Assembly: GCF_009389715.1 (NCBI RefSeq)
Contig: NC_052395.1
Location: forward strand, 18,511,528-18,575,527
Reading direction: 5' to 3'
Source of the DNA: Phoenix dactylifera
Taxonomy: Eukaryota > Streptophyta > Magnoliopsida > Arecales > Arecaceae
Length of the DNA stretch: 64,000 nucleotides
Shown here: in pieces, positions 47,649 through 58,925 of the stretch
How the letters are laid out: every line of letters begins with the position of its first letter
Numbering within the stretch: position 1 is the first letter of the stretch
Translations under genes and position numbers: made by a program
Notes under the pieces: model-generated
Told to the model about the DNA's origin: nothing
Databases searched by the model: none
Seen by the model: the letters and a program-made list of their open reading frames with translations, nothing else

Positions 47649-50600
47649 ATGGCGGGAGGAGCGATTGTGAACGCCGGGGCGACGAAGGATTACCCCGGGA
47701 AGCTGACCGTCTTCGTTTTCTTCACCTGCGTCGTCGCGGCCACCGGCGGGCTCATCTTCGGCTATGATATCGGAATCTCCGGTAAAAGAAAGAAAAAAAA
47801 AGCTCTCTTTTTTCGGGGATCTTTTGGGGTTTCTGTATATGGCTCTGACGAGTTTTGGGCGTTTTATTTTCTTTTGGTAGGTGGGGTGACTTCGATGGAT
47901 TCGTTTCTTAAGAAGTTCTTCCCGACGGTGTATCGACAGGAGAAGGAAGACAAGAGCACGAACCAGTACTGCAAGTTCGACAGCCAGGTGCTGCAGATGT
48001 TCACGTCGTCGCTGTACTTGGCGGCGCTGGTCGCGTCCTTCTTCGCGTCGGTGGTGACGAGGGCGTTCGGCCGGAAGTGGTCCATGTTCGGCGGCGGCGT
48101 CACCTTCCTCATCGGCGCCGCCCTCAACGGCTTCGCCAAGAACGTCCTCATGCTCATCCTCGGCCGCATCCTCCTCGGCATCGGCGTCGGTTTCGCCAAC
48201 CAGGTATTATTCGAGAAAGCCAAAACTGTAAAAATAAATAACAACGGAAGCCAAAGTACTTCTTTGAAATCTTTTCCCTTCGACAAAGAAATTATCTCGC
48301 GAGAATCTTATTTTTTCTGCACAAAAAAAAACCTTTCAGTTCACTAAGATTTTTCTTCTTTTTTTTTGTGATATTTGAGGCCGTCAGAGTAACATACCTG
48401 ATGCTTTGGCCCGGGGTTTGAAGCGGAGACATTTATGTCATATATAACATAGTAATAAAGAAATAAAAGAAGGGTTTTATATTAGTATTCAATAATGTTT
48501 GGTGGCCAACCATCTAACTTCTCATAGTAACGCTGGCACCACTTTATCATAGCCCCTGTAGAAATATCGCTCTAAAGAGCCGTATCCCTACTTAATTGCC
48601 GTTCGAAAATGGAGACCAAATCCCAAATGATAAAAAGGGGATTCCATCTATTTTGCAGATCGGGCTTTGGAATCGAAATCTCGGGCTCTTTTTAGGCCAG
48701 TGTAGAAAAATCTCCTGTCTTTCAATTCTTGGGATATTACGTTTACAGCCACAACTTTTTTTAAGCCAGCTTTTAAGAATCTCGTCTTTTAATCTTGTAT
48801 CTTTTTTTGGATAAAGCTACAATTTTTTTCCTTTGTCTTTGTGTGCTTACCACTTAATCCAAAAACATGTTTTATGGTAAAGACAAGAAGAGGCTTTCTT
48901 ATTGTCTTATGTCTGAAGACAGCCTCCTTGCCCCCCTATTCTGCGAACTTCTCTGCTTCCAAGTTTCGCAAGCTTATAAATGGATGCCATTTCAGAGTCC
49001 CGGATGCGACGAGACTACCCTTTTTTAGACGATGTCTAAAATGCCCACCCATACAGTTGCTTACATTAACAATAAATGCTTATTTTATCACTGCCATTAC
49101 AGCTTATGAATTCCAATCCTTTTGGTCGTTTTCATGGCTACTAACGCTTCGTTTGCGTCCAAAGGATTCCTATAATTTCTTTCACATATAGATGGAGACA
49201 AGAACTAAGTTTGTCTTCTTGTTTTGATGGTGAATACAGTCCGTTCCGGTGTACCTCTCGGAGATGGCCCCTGCTCGTCTGCGAGGCATGCTCAACATCG
49301 GCTTCCAGTTGATGATCACCATCGGCATCCTCGCTGCCAATCTCATCAACTATGGAACATCCAAGATCAAGGGGGGATGGGGCTGGCGCGTAAGTCTTGC
49401 CCTTGCCGCCGTCCCGGCCGGCATCATCACTCTTGGCTCTTTGTTCCTCCCCGACACCCCCAACTCCCTCATCGAGCGTGGCTATGATGACAAGGCCAAG
49501 AAGATGCTCCGCCGCATCCGCGGAACTGACGACATCCATGAGGAGTACAACGATCTTGTCGCTGCCAGCGAGGAGGCGAAGCTCGTGGAGCACCCCTGGA
49601 GAAACATTCTACAGAGGAAGTACCGCCCTCAGCTTACCATGGCCATCCTCATTCCCTTCTTCCAGCAGCTAACTGGCATCAACGTCATCATGTTCTACGC
49701 TCCCGTGCTCTTCAAGACCATTGGATTTGGAGGCGAGGCATCGCTTATGTCATCTGTTATCACAGGGCTAGTTAATGTGTTTGCTACCTTGGTCTCCGTC
49801 TTTACTGTCGACAAGCTCGGTCGGCGGAAGCTTTTCCTGCAGGGTGGAGCCCAGATGCTTGTTTGCCAGGTATATCCACTACCCTTTCCTGAAACCTAGT
49901 GATGGATTGCTTCAAAGTTTGTCTTCGTCAATCTTTTCTTAAGGTTGCTGCACTACTTTTATTTTTTTTTAGGTCCTTTCAAAGCTGTATTCTAATCTTT
50001 GTTTTGCCATCAAGCTGTTGCATGAGTAACCAAACTTAATCATCATCGAGACCATCCTATCTGGATTGACCCAATCATTTGTTCACCACCTACTCTGTTT
50101 TGATTCCACAAGGAGGCAAATTAATTGTCACGTATTATCTGTTCTTGATGCAAATGCTAAGACATCGTTGCTTCTTGTGCAGATCATTGTGGGGACGCTG
50201 ATTGCAATCAAATTTGGGACCAGTGGCGAGGCAAATCTTTCAAAGAGCTATGCAGCCTTCGTCGTGCTCTTCATTTGTGTCTATGTTGCTGGCTTCGCGT
50301 GGTCATGGGGCCCCTTGGGGTGGCTGGTGCCCAGTGAGATATTCCCACTAGAGATCCGGTCAGCCGGGCAGAGTATCAACGTCTCTGTAAACATGCTTTT
50401 CACCTTCATCATTGCCCAAGCTTTCCTCACGATGCTCTGCCACATGAAATTTGGCTTGTTCTACTTCTTTGCTGGATGGGTTGTAATCATGACTACTTTC
50501 GTTGCCTTGTTCCTTCCGGAGACTAAGAATGTGCCAATTGAGGAGATGGTTCTGGTCTGGAAGTCTCACTGGTTCTGGGGCAACTTCATTGCTGATGAGG

Positions 50601-50659
50601 ACATACACGTTGGCAACGTTGAGATGGGCAATGGCAAGTCCAAGGCTGGGTCTGTATGA
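47649..50659 (+). CDS. Sugar transport protein, STP-type hexose/H+ symporter (4 exons)
   Basis: Plasma-membrane monosaccharide/proton symporter of the major facilitator superfamily (plant STP/MST family), importing hexoses from the apoplast. Exons: 47649-47781, 47881-48203, 49240-49869, 50183-50659. All borders are GT/AG and phases fit, giving 520 aa, the normal family length, with 12 membrane spans. Seen motifs: [14 protein letters not shown] at 37-50, with D40 matching the proton-coupling Asp of STP10; QYC (C75) and MLCHMKFG (C448), matching the disulfide pair of the STP lid domain; GRK at the loop after span 2; QQLTGIN at 294-300; [21 protein letters not shown]; and [11 protein letters not shown] near the C-terminus. 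No disruptions. It resembles STP1/MST-type members, but I cannot choose one orthologue. Confidence 0.94.
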
Positions 50660-53600
50660 TGGATATGAAATCAGACGGATCGACCTTTTGTTGGTCATCC
50701 TTTGATAGGTGTCGAGGGTCCTCAATGGATCCTGATCGAAAGTCAGTTGTGGTACATTGGTTGTAGATGGTGTCTAATGGTCTGGTTCTGTCAACCAAAA
50801 CTTTTCCTGTTTGTTTTGGAACTATGTTTTCTTACCGATCGTATATATGATCTCGATTAATGATGAAAGAATCAAGAGGTTTCTGTAAAGCTTGGATCAT
50901 TATATGATTGTAACGAAGATCTGAAGGGAATTTTTCTGCTTTTCTGCTCCGTTTTCTTTTGGCTGTACCATTGCAGATGCTGTTGCACATGAAAAGTTAT
51001 TTAGTGTAACTAGGCTTCATCAAAACAATATTCGGAAAAGGGTACGAAGGTAAAACTAGCAGGTAGTCCTTCTAAGGGACCCTCTTAGGTAAGAAGCAGA
51101 GTACTAATTGTCATCACTATCTTTTCATAGCAGAGATTCTTTATTATTACACTTACTCTTTCAAAAATTTTTGCCATTGAGAAGCCAAGGTTCCAACCTG
51201 ATAGTTAGGTAAAGTCATTTGAAGTTACAGCCTTCGCAGTTAGTTGCGTTGTTCTTTTAAAAATGTCAAATTGGGAACCCAAATTTTTAATTTTTTTATT
51301 TTTGTTTTTCAAGCAAAGCAATGGCTAACAACCCCTCATTTCATTGGGGATCTCAAGATATTCAGCTTTTTTTTGTTTGTTTGTTTTAAATCGAAATATT
51401 AGCTTTTTCACTTCTGAATTTAATGTTAGGTTTCCCATGGATGATACTCTGCTGAGTGTTTTGTTGTCTTATTAGACTAATTAGAGAAGGCAGTGTTCGA
51501 TATTTGTAGATGAGTCGTTGGCTTCTGGGTTTGTAATTTTCAATTATCTTCCTGTACTTTACTCATACATTTAGTAGTTTCCTATCCAAATTTCTTCATG
51601 TTATACCTTATCCAATTTGTGATGTTGTAGATGATTATCTTAGTCAACTAATTCACATAGTAGCTTCATTAGCAATCATGAAGTTGCCCAATTGAGAATT
51701 TTGCCAACTAGTTTCCATGGGAAGATCTCTGCTTTCTAGATTTATCATTTGAAAAGACATTCAACGATCAGGTAATCTAGTTTCTTGCAGCTATAAGTTC
51801 CCACAAATTTCTTCTCATATTATGTTTGCCATCCAATATATGATTCTATAGGTATACGTCCTAATCATTCAAGTATCATGTTTGCTTTCTTTAGCACTAA
51901 CAAACGTGGATATCATCAAATTGGGAATTTGTCAAGCCAACCACCAAACTATCCAAAATACAGAGCACATCATGCTATCACGGGTGCTGTCCTCATCATT
52001 CACTTCCAACATACTTATCTCTTGTATACATACTATACATACATTCATGCATGCATGCATGCATATTCCTTGCATTTTACTCACCATTCGCAGCTAACTG
52101 TCAATTCTTTAAGATCAAAAATGTGTCTGGGTCATAGTTTTACGGCTATATTAGAATGGCCATGTTTGATGTGGCAATGATCCATATACCAGTTACTCAG
52201 CCATCGCTAATGAACATTGCTTGGCTAAAATTTTAGAAGCTAATGTTCCAAATGTTTTACCATTTTGCTGTAATGGCCACAAGAGAAAATGGCTTGCAAC
52301 CATGGAAGTATAAAATTATGGCTATTTGAGATTTAAAACAGTAAACTGTGTATTTAAATTATTTTTTAGATTTTCCCTACCAACACTGCATAAAAATGTA
52401 AGCAGTTAATTCAGTGAATATTGCCATGTATATCATAACAAATATATGTGCAATGACTATTATTATTTGCGGACGTTACGTACCTTCTTAACATGACATA
52501 AATGACTCCATATCTTTACAGCAGATCATTACTTAAAAATCATTCTTGCAGGCTCAAATGAAAACATATCAAAAAGTGGTGCAATCCCTCTTCACCAGGA
52601 TTGATTTGGTTTTGGACATGCTTGCTATGACCAATTTGTTGCTCTATGCCCTCCCTTCCTCGAGATTTTATCTTGCCGAGAGAAACTTCCTCATGATTTT
52701 ATCAAATTAAGTGAACGTAGCACACGAGATTGGGACCCTCTCGAGCAATACCACTGTGCTTGACCTTGTAATCTGAAACTTCCCTCACACATTCATCACT
52801 TGGAGGTGGCTCCTGCAATGATGGAAACTAAAACAATCATCAAATGACGAGCATGTATCTTACATGATCATATATTACGTAAAACATGGGGCATGAATAG
52901 CCTGTGGGTGATGACATGCCGCCCAACAGCGAGCAAACGAAATCCACAGTTGAAGTCACATTATTGCATACCTATCCATAAGGCATCTTTTAGCCATCTT
53001 TCTCCTCATAAATGGAATCGAATTCCCCGTGTTCTAGCAGAAACCTCTGCACCTTTCCTTTCCTTTCCTTCACCCAACAACTTTAGCTGCTTGCTTTTAT
53101 TTTTCCTTTTTTTTTGATTCCAAACTCCCCCTCGATAACCTTTACATCTGATGTAAAGATAAGGTTCCTAGCTAAGGAGGTTCGGATTCGCCACATATGG
53201 TCTCCAAGCGAGCTTGTGAAGGCAATGTCCTTTTTAATTAAAAGAAACGTGGTCACACGCAAGATCTGGAGGTTCCCAAGCTTCACATGTCAAACCGAAA
53301 GTTATGGGCATGGATTAATATCGACGTATGAGTTCATGAAAAGCCTATGATATTGGTTGAGTTGTTTGTCACGTATTTCCAATGAGAAGAGGGAGAAAAG
53401 GTTGCATGGGAGCAAAGGTTCGATATAAAGTGCTTGCTTGACTTGTCCTCCCCAAATCCAGTTGGACTGTGGATATATGGTGTGGATGACAAAATGGATA
53501 AGAAGTAACTGACGTGGAAATGCATTGCAATCACGTAAAAGTTGGACTTCAAAAAGTTCGGCATCATCTCGTGAGCATCTAATGAAGATATCACTACTCC

Positions 53601-55134
53601 ATACCTTCTAGATGAATAATGATGCTTCGAGCCTTGTATAATTACTGCTTGCTATCAGGCCACGCTTAGCACCGTTTGTCCACATCATCTAGATCTCTTT
53701 GGTCTAATTTTGGTTGGGGACAGCTGAATTTCTTTTTTCCCAGGATGTTGTGAGAATGTAGGAGAGATCTTTGGGCCTATAGACAGGAGTAGTGAAGGAT
53801 TGCTGGAGGCCACAATGAATCATTCGAAAAAAGTTAATGTCTATGATGCTGCGATGACAGGTCAAAGTTTTTGAGATAATTAATAAGGTTAGGATGCTGA
53901 TTTGTGTGCCTTTTAAAGATAAATGCAACGCTAGGAGGCTTTTTTTTTTTAATCCAAAATTATTGAAAAAGAAACATGAAGAGGAGGATTAGAATAAAAT
54001 TTTATTATGCTGTTTGTTTAGGTATCTTTAGTGTTAAAATGGTTCGACTGGAAAAAAGAAAAAAAAAAAGAGATGGGCCTTGAGATATGAATGCCTCTCA
54101 GCAGAAAGGGATGCGAATCAGCTAACAATGGCTGGTTGGTGAAAATTGCTCAAAAATTGCTTTGCTTATTTAACAAGTTTGTTGACATCAAGATATATAT
54201 ATATACATATACTCTTCATTTGATAGTAACTTACTGGCTTAAAAAATAGAAAGTGCACTCGCAGTACAGTTGGTAGAAAATTTCAAGAATATATCTTTTA
54301 AAACTTAGAAAGGATGATATATAAATCAGGAAAAAGACAACGTATAAGTTAATTCTTTTTAAAATTAGAATAATATAAATAAATGCTAAATGATGGAAAG
54401 AAAAGATTTGCCACTTTCAGGCTTTGAAAAAGACATGCGTTATTTACCAAATAAAAAAAAAGGCATGCATTTTCTACTTTCTATGGGTCCTATGGAATTG
54501 GGTTCAACTTGGACTCGACCCATCAGGGAAACCATACTACAGGTTCAACCAAAACCCATTTATCCAAGATTTGCGTCAAGTCAGGGTCCCATAGGATTAG
54601 GTAGAGACTAGATCAAGGAAAACTTATGTTTAGATTTGGTTGGATATAGTTCAGTTGGATTGAGATCAAATCTAAATATCAAAATGATACTATTATTTGG
54701 AAAGCTCAAACTTTTGTATCCCTATAAAACCTATTTATTAATAATCTAACTTCAAGACACATGTAATAAGTTTTACAACAATCTGAGTGATCTAAAGATG
54801 ATGCTGCACATTAAAATATCAAGTAAGTTATCGAGTCCAAATTGCAACGGGATCATAAAAATCAAACATAGACGTTAAGATAACATTTTGTTGAATCAAG
54901 TCAGGTAAATCTTGAGCAGACTTGCACTTGAACATGAAACTTTTAAGAGTTCACATTTGGGCGCACACCTAACTTAAGGCATGAGGATCCAATGACATTC
55001 TATGCTTGCATGGGAGTTCCAAATATAGAACAAATCTTGATCTTGTAGGAGGTGGTTGTGACTGACGGATTTGCCAAAGCAGCCAAATATGACCGGGGTT
55101 TGTGCAAGTCAAGTCGTTGCCATGGCGCAGCAGG
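50660..55134. other. Long intergenic region, no gene recognised
   Basis: Begins with the 3' flank of the sugar transporter. It contains a CATG repeat at 52046-52064 and otherwise AT-rich unrecognised DNA. No frame has a domain I can name. Confidence 0.45.
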
Positions 55135-55430
55135 TGCGGGATTTTCGAGCACTAACGTTGAGGTTTCTCAGTGGCCGACCGGGCTTTTGTTAGTGGAAGA
55201 TTAGAAGGTGTCGGTGGTCTAATTTAGTGAATAGGCTCTATAGGTGGAGGACTAGAAGGATTAGATGGTGACGGGGAGAATATTGGTCATCCCAACCTCG
55301 GATGTACGGAATTTGCGAGCACTAACGTTGTGGTTTCTCGATTGCCGACTGGGCTTTTGTTTGTGGAGGACTAGAAGGATTAGACGGTGATGGAGAGAGT
55401 ATTGGTCATCCCAACCTTGGATTAATCTGA
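55135..55430. repeat. Tandem duplication of about 169 bp
   Basis: GAGCACTAACGTTGWGGTTTCTC starts near 55147 and again near 55316. Both copies continue through GGGCTTTTGTT, GGATTAGAYGGTGAYGG and ATTGGTCATCCCAACC. An extra GGAGGACTAGAAGGATTAGA block is shared. Confidence 0.75.
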
Positions 55431-56571
55431 TCTTTCTAATTCCAGCTTTGACCGAGGTGAATGACCTCGATATTAGCCAAAGTGTTATGCTGGTCGATTC
55501 AGCTGCAGAATAATGCTAAAGATCAATGGAGTTGATTATGGTCTTGGTAGCGACCAATCCAGCTTGACCATAAATGTACAAGCAGCACAATTAATATTGC
55601 AAATATATTGCGACGAGCTGTTATTATGCATCAAACAAATGATGTGAGGGCCCGGTCCATTGACCAACCCGCACTTGCTTTGGGCATGTAGGCCAGCCTG
55701 AAAAGGCCAGGCTCATGGCCATTGTGCCCTGTGGCACGATGAAGGCTGAGAAAAAGACACCGCTTCCTCCTCTAATTCTAGCAAAAATCGGAGTTATCCG
55801 GGCAATCCAAGTTCGACTCGAACTCTAAGATCACACCTATTTAACTCTCCTCCTCCTTTGATTTCCAACACCAGAATTACTAGAAATCACCGCCAATTCC
55901 AAGTTTGCTTCTCCGAGTCTCCTCCTTTAATCCTCGCCAGAAACGTCACCAGATCTTTACCAGACCAAGGTGAGAGTCCTTCTTCTAACCATGTTTTGGA
56001 CTTTGTTCGCTTCGATTTGAGCCGGTAATCACCGGATTTGCGGCCGAAATAGGGTACCTATGTTTCGATTTTCATTCTTCTATTTTCACCGCCATCGCCT
56101 GCTAGTTTGGCCGAGGCTCCGACCGTTGGTGGTTGGTGACGAGTGGGTGTCGGGTTGCCATGGCTACCCCCTTGGACCTGCGGGGGAAAGAGGGAAAAGG
56201 AAAGGAGAAGGGGAGGACGAGTCTCCCTGTTTGTGAAGAGAGGAGAGTGAGGATTTCTCTCTCTTCTCCCTCTTCTCTCTTTTCCTCCTCTCTCTACTTT
56301 CTCTCTCCTCTCTCTACTTTGTCTCTAGAAGATCTAAGAAATCCAGTATCGGATCCTGTTGACCTGATCTACAAACTCGAGTTGACCATTATAAAGGGAC
56401 CTAATTCGCTCTGGTACCGATCACCCTGGCCAAATGTCTTTAAAACCTTCATTGATGAATCATGTTGATTAACCTTAACCCTGATTGAGCCTATACCCTA
56501 TGATTTATTGATTGAATTGTTCAGGCCTAACCTATCCGGAGCCGCCGAACACTGTCAGTCAACCAACCGTC
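55431..56571. other. Intergenic flank of the Copia insertion
   Basis: It includes CT-rich tracts (56250-56330). The sequence resembles retroelement leader or LTR DNA in texture, but I could not assign it. Confidence 0.4.
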
Positions 56572-57167
56572 TGTTGGGAACCCGCCCATGCCGCTGATAT
56601 TTCAAAAATTTTTCAGATGGCAGCGGAATCGGCATACACGGGTTCGACGTTCATCGCATGAACGCTTGTTTCGAGACCTTTCGTAATTAGGTAAGAATTA
56701 AAGCTTTTAAAACAATAGGAAGATCAAATCTTCACCTTGCGCGGGTAGACGATCACCGCGAATCTGAATTCGTGGTTATGGGAGAGGGTTCGCTTGAAGC
56801 CGTTCAAACGTCCGGCCTCTACGGGTATCCACACGAAGTAGAGAACCGATCAAAGCTTTCTTGTCTTCCCGGGGTGCTAGCTCCCTTGCAAAGACTCCTT
56901 TGATGGCTGATCTCTTCTCTTTCTTTCAACTCTTGAAAGTGCTTGAGAGGAGGAAGAAGAAGGTTGAAGAAGAGGAAGAAGAAGAATCCCCACGCAGCCT
57001 TCTTTCTTTTCCCTGCGTTGGAAGGAAGAAGGGAGGAAGAGGATGCCGCCAACCTTTGGCCTTGGTCTTCCTTGCTTGCGGCTGATCACAAGAAGAGAGG
57101 AGAGGGAGGCTCACGGCAAGGAGAAGGAGGAGTTCTTCTATGCATAGGGCGCCGGCCTCACACCTCC

Positions 57168-57174
57168 TTTTATA
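57168..57174 (-). promoter_or_regulatory. TATA box of the Copia LTR promoter
   Basis: On the minus strand reads GGCTATAAAAGG, followed by GAGGTGTGAGGCC. It lies in the middle of the LTR, where the U3/R border is expected. Confidence 0.65.
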
Positions 57175-57178
57175 GCCA

Positions 57179-57209
57179 TCTAGGGTTCCTACTAAGTAGG
57201 AACCCTAGA
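57179..57209. promoter_or_regulatory. Perfect 15-bp dyad beside the LTR TATA box
   Basis: TCTAGGGTTCCTACT, one centre base A, then its exact inverse AGTAGGAACCCTAGA. On the minus strand it sits 4 bp upstream of the TATA box. It could be a transcription-factor dyad or a hairpin. Confidence 0.7.
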
Positions 57210-57306
57210 CATCTTTCCAAAGAGGGGGCGCCGGCCCCCTCTCTTGTGCCGCACCAATGGATCAAGGGGGAGGGGCTTGCGCCCCTCCCTCTTGGTAAAC
57301 CCTAGT

Positions 57307-57337
57307 CCACATTAGGGTTTGCATTGCCCTAATGTGG
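57307..57337. repeat. Inverted repeat with 11-bp arms in the LTR
   Basis: CCACATTAGGG, a 9-base loop, then CCCTAATGTGG. It lies just upstream of the 15-bp dyad in element orientation. Confidence 0.8.
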
Positions 57338-57340
57338 TCA

Positions 57341-57755
57341 AGCCCTAATCCTATTAGGTTTAGCCCAAGGGTGAACCAATGGATCCAATCTAAGTAAGTC
57401 CTAATCCAATTAGAACTTGAATCAATTTTGACTCAATTGAACTCTTCAATCCTAATCCAATTAGGAGTCTTATTGATTCATTAGATTAATAATTAATTGT
57501 GACTTAAGAAACCCTAATCCATATTAGGATGTATTTAGTCCTAATCCAATTAGAATTAGATTTGAATCCGAAGTCCTAATCCAATTAGGATTCCTAGGAA
57601 TCCTACTCCAAGTAGGAATCCAATTTTAATTCAAAATTCCTAATCTCATTAGGATTGTAGGAATCCTATTCCAAGTAGGAATTCCAGTCCTATTCCAACT
57701 AGGATTCCCAGCCCTAATCCAATTAGGACTCTAGGAATCCCTCCCGAAGTAGGAT
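57341..57755. repeat. Cluster of about 11 short palindromes in the LTR
   Basis: Units of the form CCTAATCCAATTAGGA or CCTACTCCAAGTAGGA recur at about 57344, 57399, 57450, 57512, 57539, 57574, 57601, 57638, 57664, 57687 and 57713. Each is a near-perfect inverted repeat of 6-8 bp arms. Some have changed on both arms together (AATC..AATT to ACTC..AAGT), keeping the pairing. Confidence 0.8.
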
Positions 57756-58911
57756 TTGTGTTTAAGTCTAATTAATTAATTCCCTTTGTTTCTTCTTCAA
57801 CTTCTTATCAATCAAATTGATTTCTTGTGATTCCTAATCACGATTTCAACCATCGGATCGGTCAATACTTCTAGTGTGTGTGACCCCATAGGTTCTATTC
57901 TGACTGGTAGTGAGATATATTGTGATCTCTATCACTATATCATTGAAAACTCCTTTCAATGGGTTGGAACGATTCCAACTCAACTCATTAGGGTTTATCG
58001 ATCATCAAGATAATCCCTATAAGTCCCACCATCCACCAGTGACACCTAGCAGCATGTAGTGGCTACCCAGCAGAATGGAATGATGAACCTCTAGGTGCAG
58101 TTAACATGTGATACAGTCCTACTATCGTGGATCCCTACAGGACGGAGGTCATGGACAACTCGTCAAACCCCATCGTCTGTCATATGTCAAGATTTATTTG
58201 ACTCGAGTTCGATAGTGAAAAACTCTTTCTCCACTGTGTATACTGCCCCGGCCGAGGTCTTACGAACTCAGTCTTATAAATCACATAGGATCTCTCCTTA
58301 TCTATCAAGGTCGATAGATTCCATATAGGTGCATACCCTACTCCTACAGTGAACTTACTGCAGCCAATCTACACTGCATGGACCCATATGGCTAGAGACC
58401 ATGTATGTGTGCAGTCAAACTACAATAACCTCACTGTGAGTAGCCGAAGCACCGCAGGTTAAAGGACCAGTCACACTACTGCAACATCAAGCAAGTCACT
58501 GACGAGTGGATAGACATCCAAGTGACTTCTTGTATTGGTCACGCTCAGTACCCTTGTTCTCTAACAAGCACCTGCACTATCACTTCAGTGTCCCTACACT
58601 GTGGACTCAAGTCTCGTCCATCCAGAAGGAGAGTGATCTGTGCACTGATCGGATCGATCACCGTCCTCGTGATGATCCTTTGATCAGGAGCATTTAGAAA
58701 TTAATCACCAATGATACATGGCTCAAATTCTCAACTCTTGAGAATATGTATCATCATCTTATTAATTTCTTGGACGATTCATAGACACATAAACAATATG
58801 AATGAAAAAGATGCCTTTTATTTATTCAATAATAAATAGTCAAGTACAAAATTATGTCCCTAGAATCAACAATGTGTCAGCCAAATTGGCTTCTAGGGCA
58901 TACATCTAACA

Positions 58912-58922
58912 ATCTCCCACTT
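58912..58922 (-). other. Polypurine tract of the Copia element
   Basis: On the minus strand AAGTGGGAGAT directly precedes the LTR start TGTTAG. It would prime plus-strand synthesis. Confidence 0.75.
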
Positions 58923-58925
58923 GCA

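Larger units (their letters stand above)
56572..58911 (-). repeat. 3' LTR of the Copia element (2,340 bp)
   Basis: Read on the minus strand it begins TGTTAGATGTATG directly after the purine tract and ends GGGTTCCCAACA, so its ends are TGTT...AACA. A TATA box (TATAAAA) lies at 57174-57168, placing the U3 part at about 58911-57140 and R-U5 at about 57140-56572. It contains a cluster of short palindromes (57341-57755) and a perfect dyad next to the TATA box. Small frames at 56861-57305 are not supported as genes. Confidence 0.85.

Noticed and set aside
56861-57305. Arg/Lys-rich small frames in the Copia LTR
   Set aside because: Low-complexity purine-rich DNA in the R-U5 region, overlapping on both strands, with no recognisable domain.
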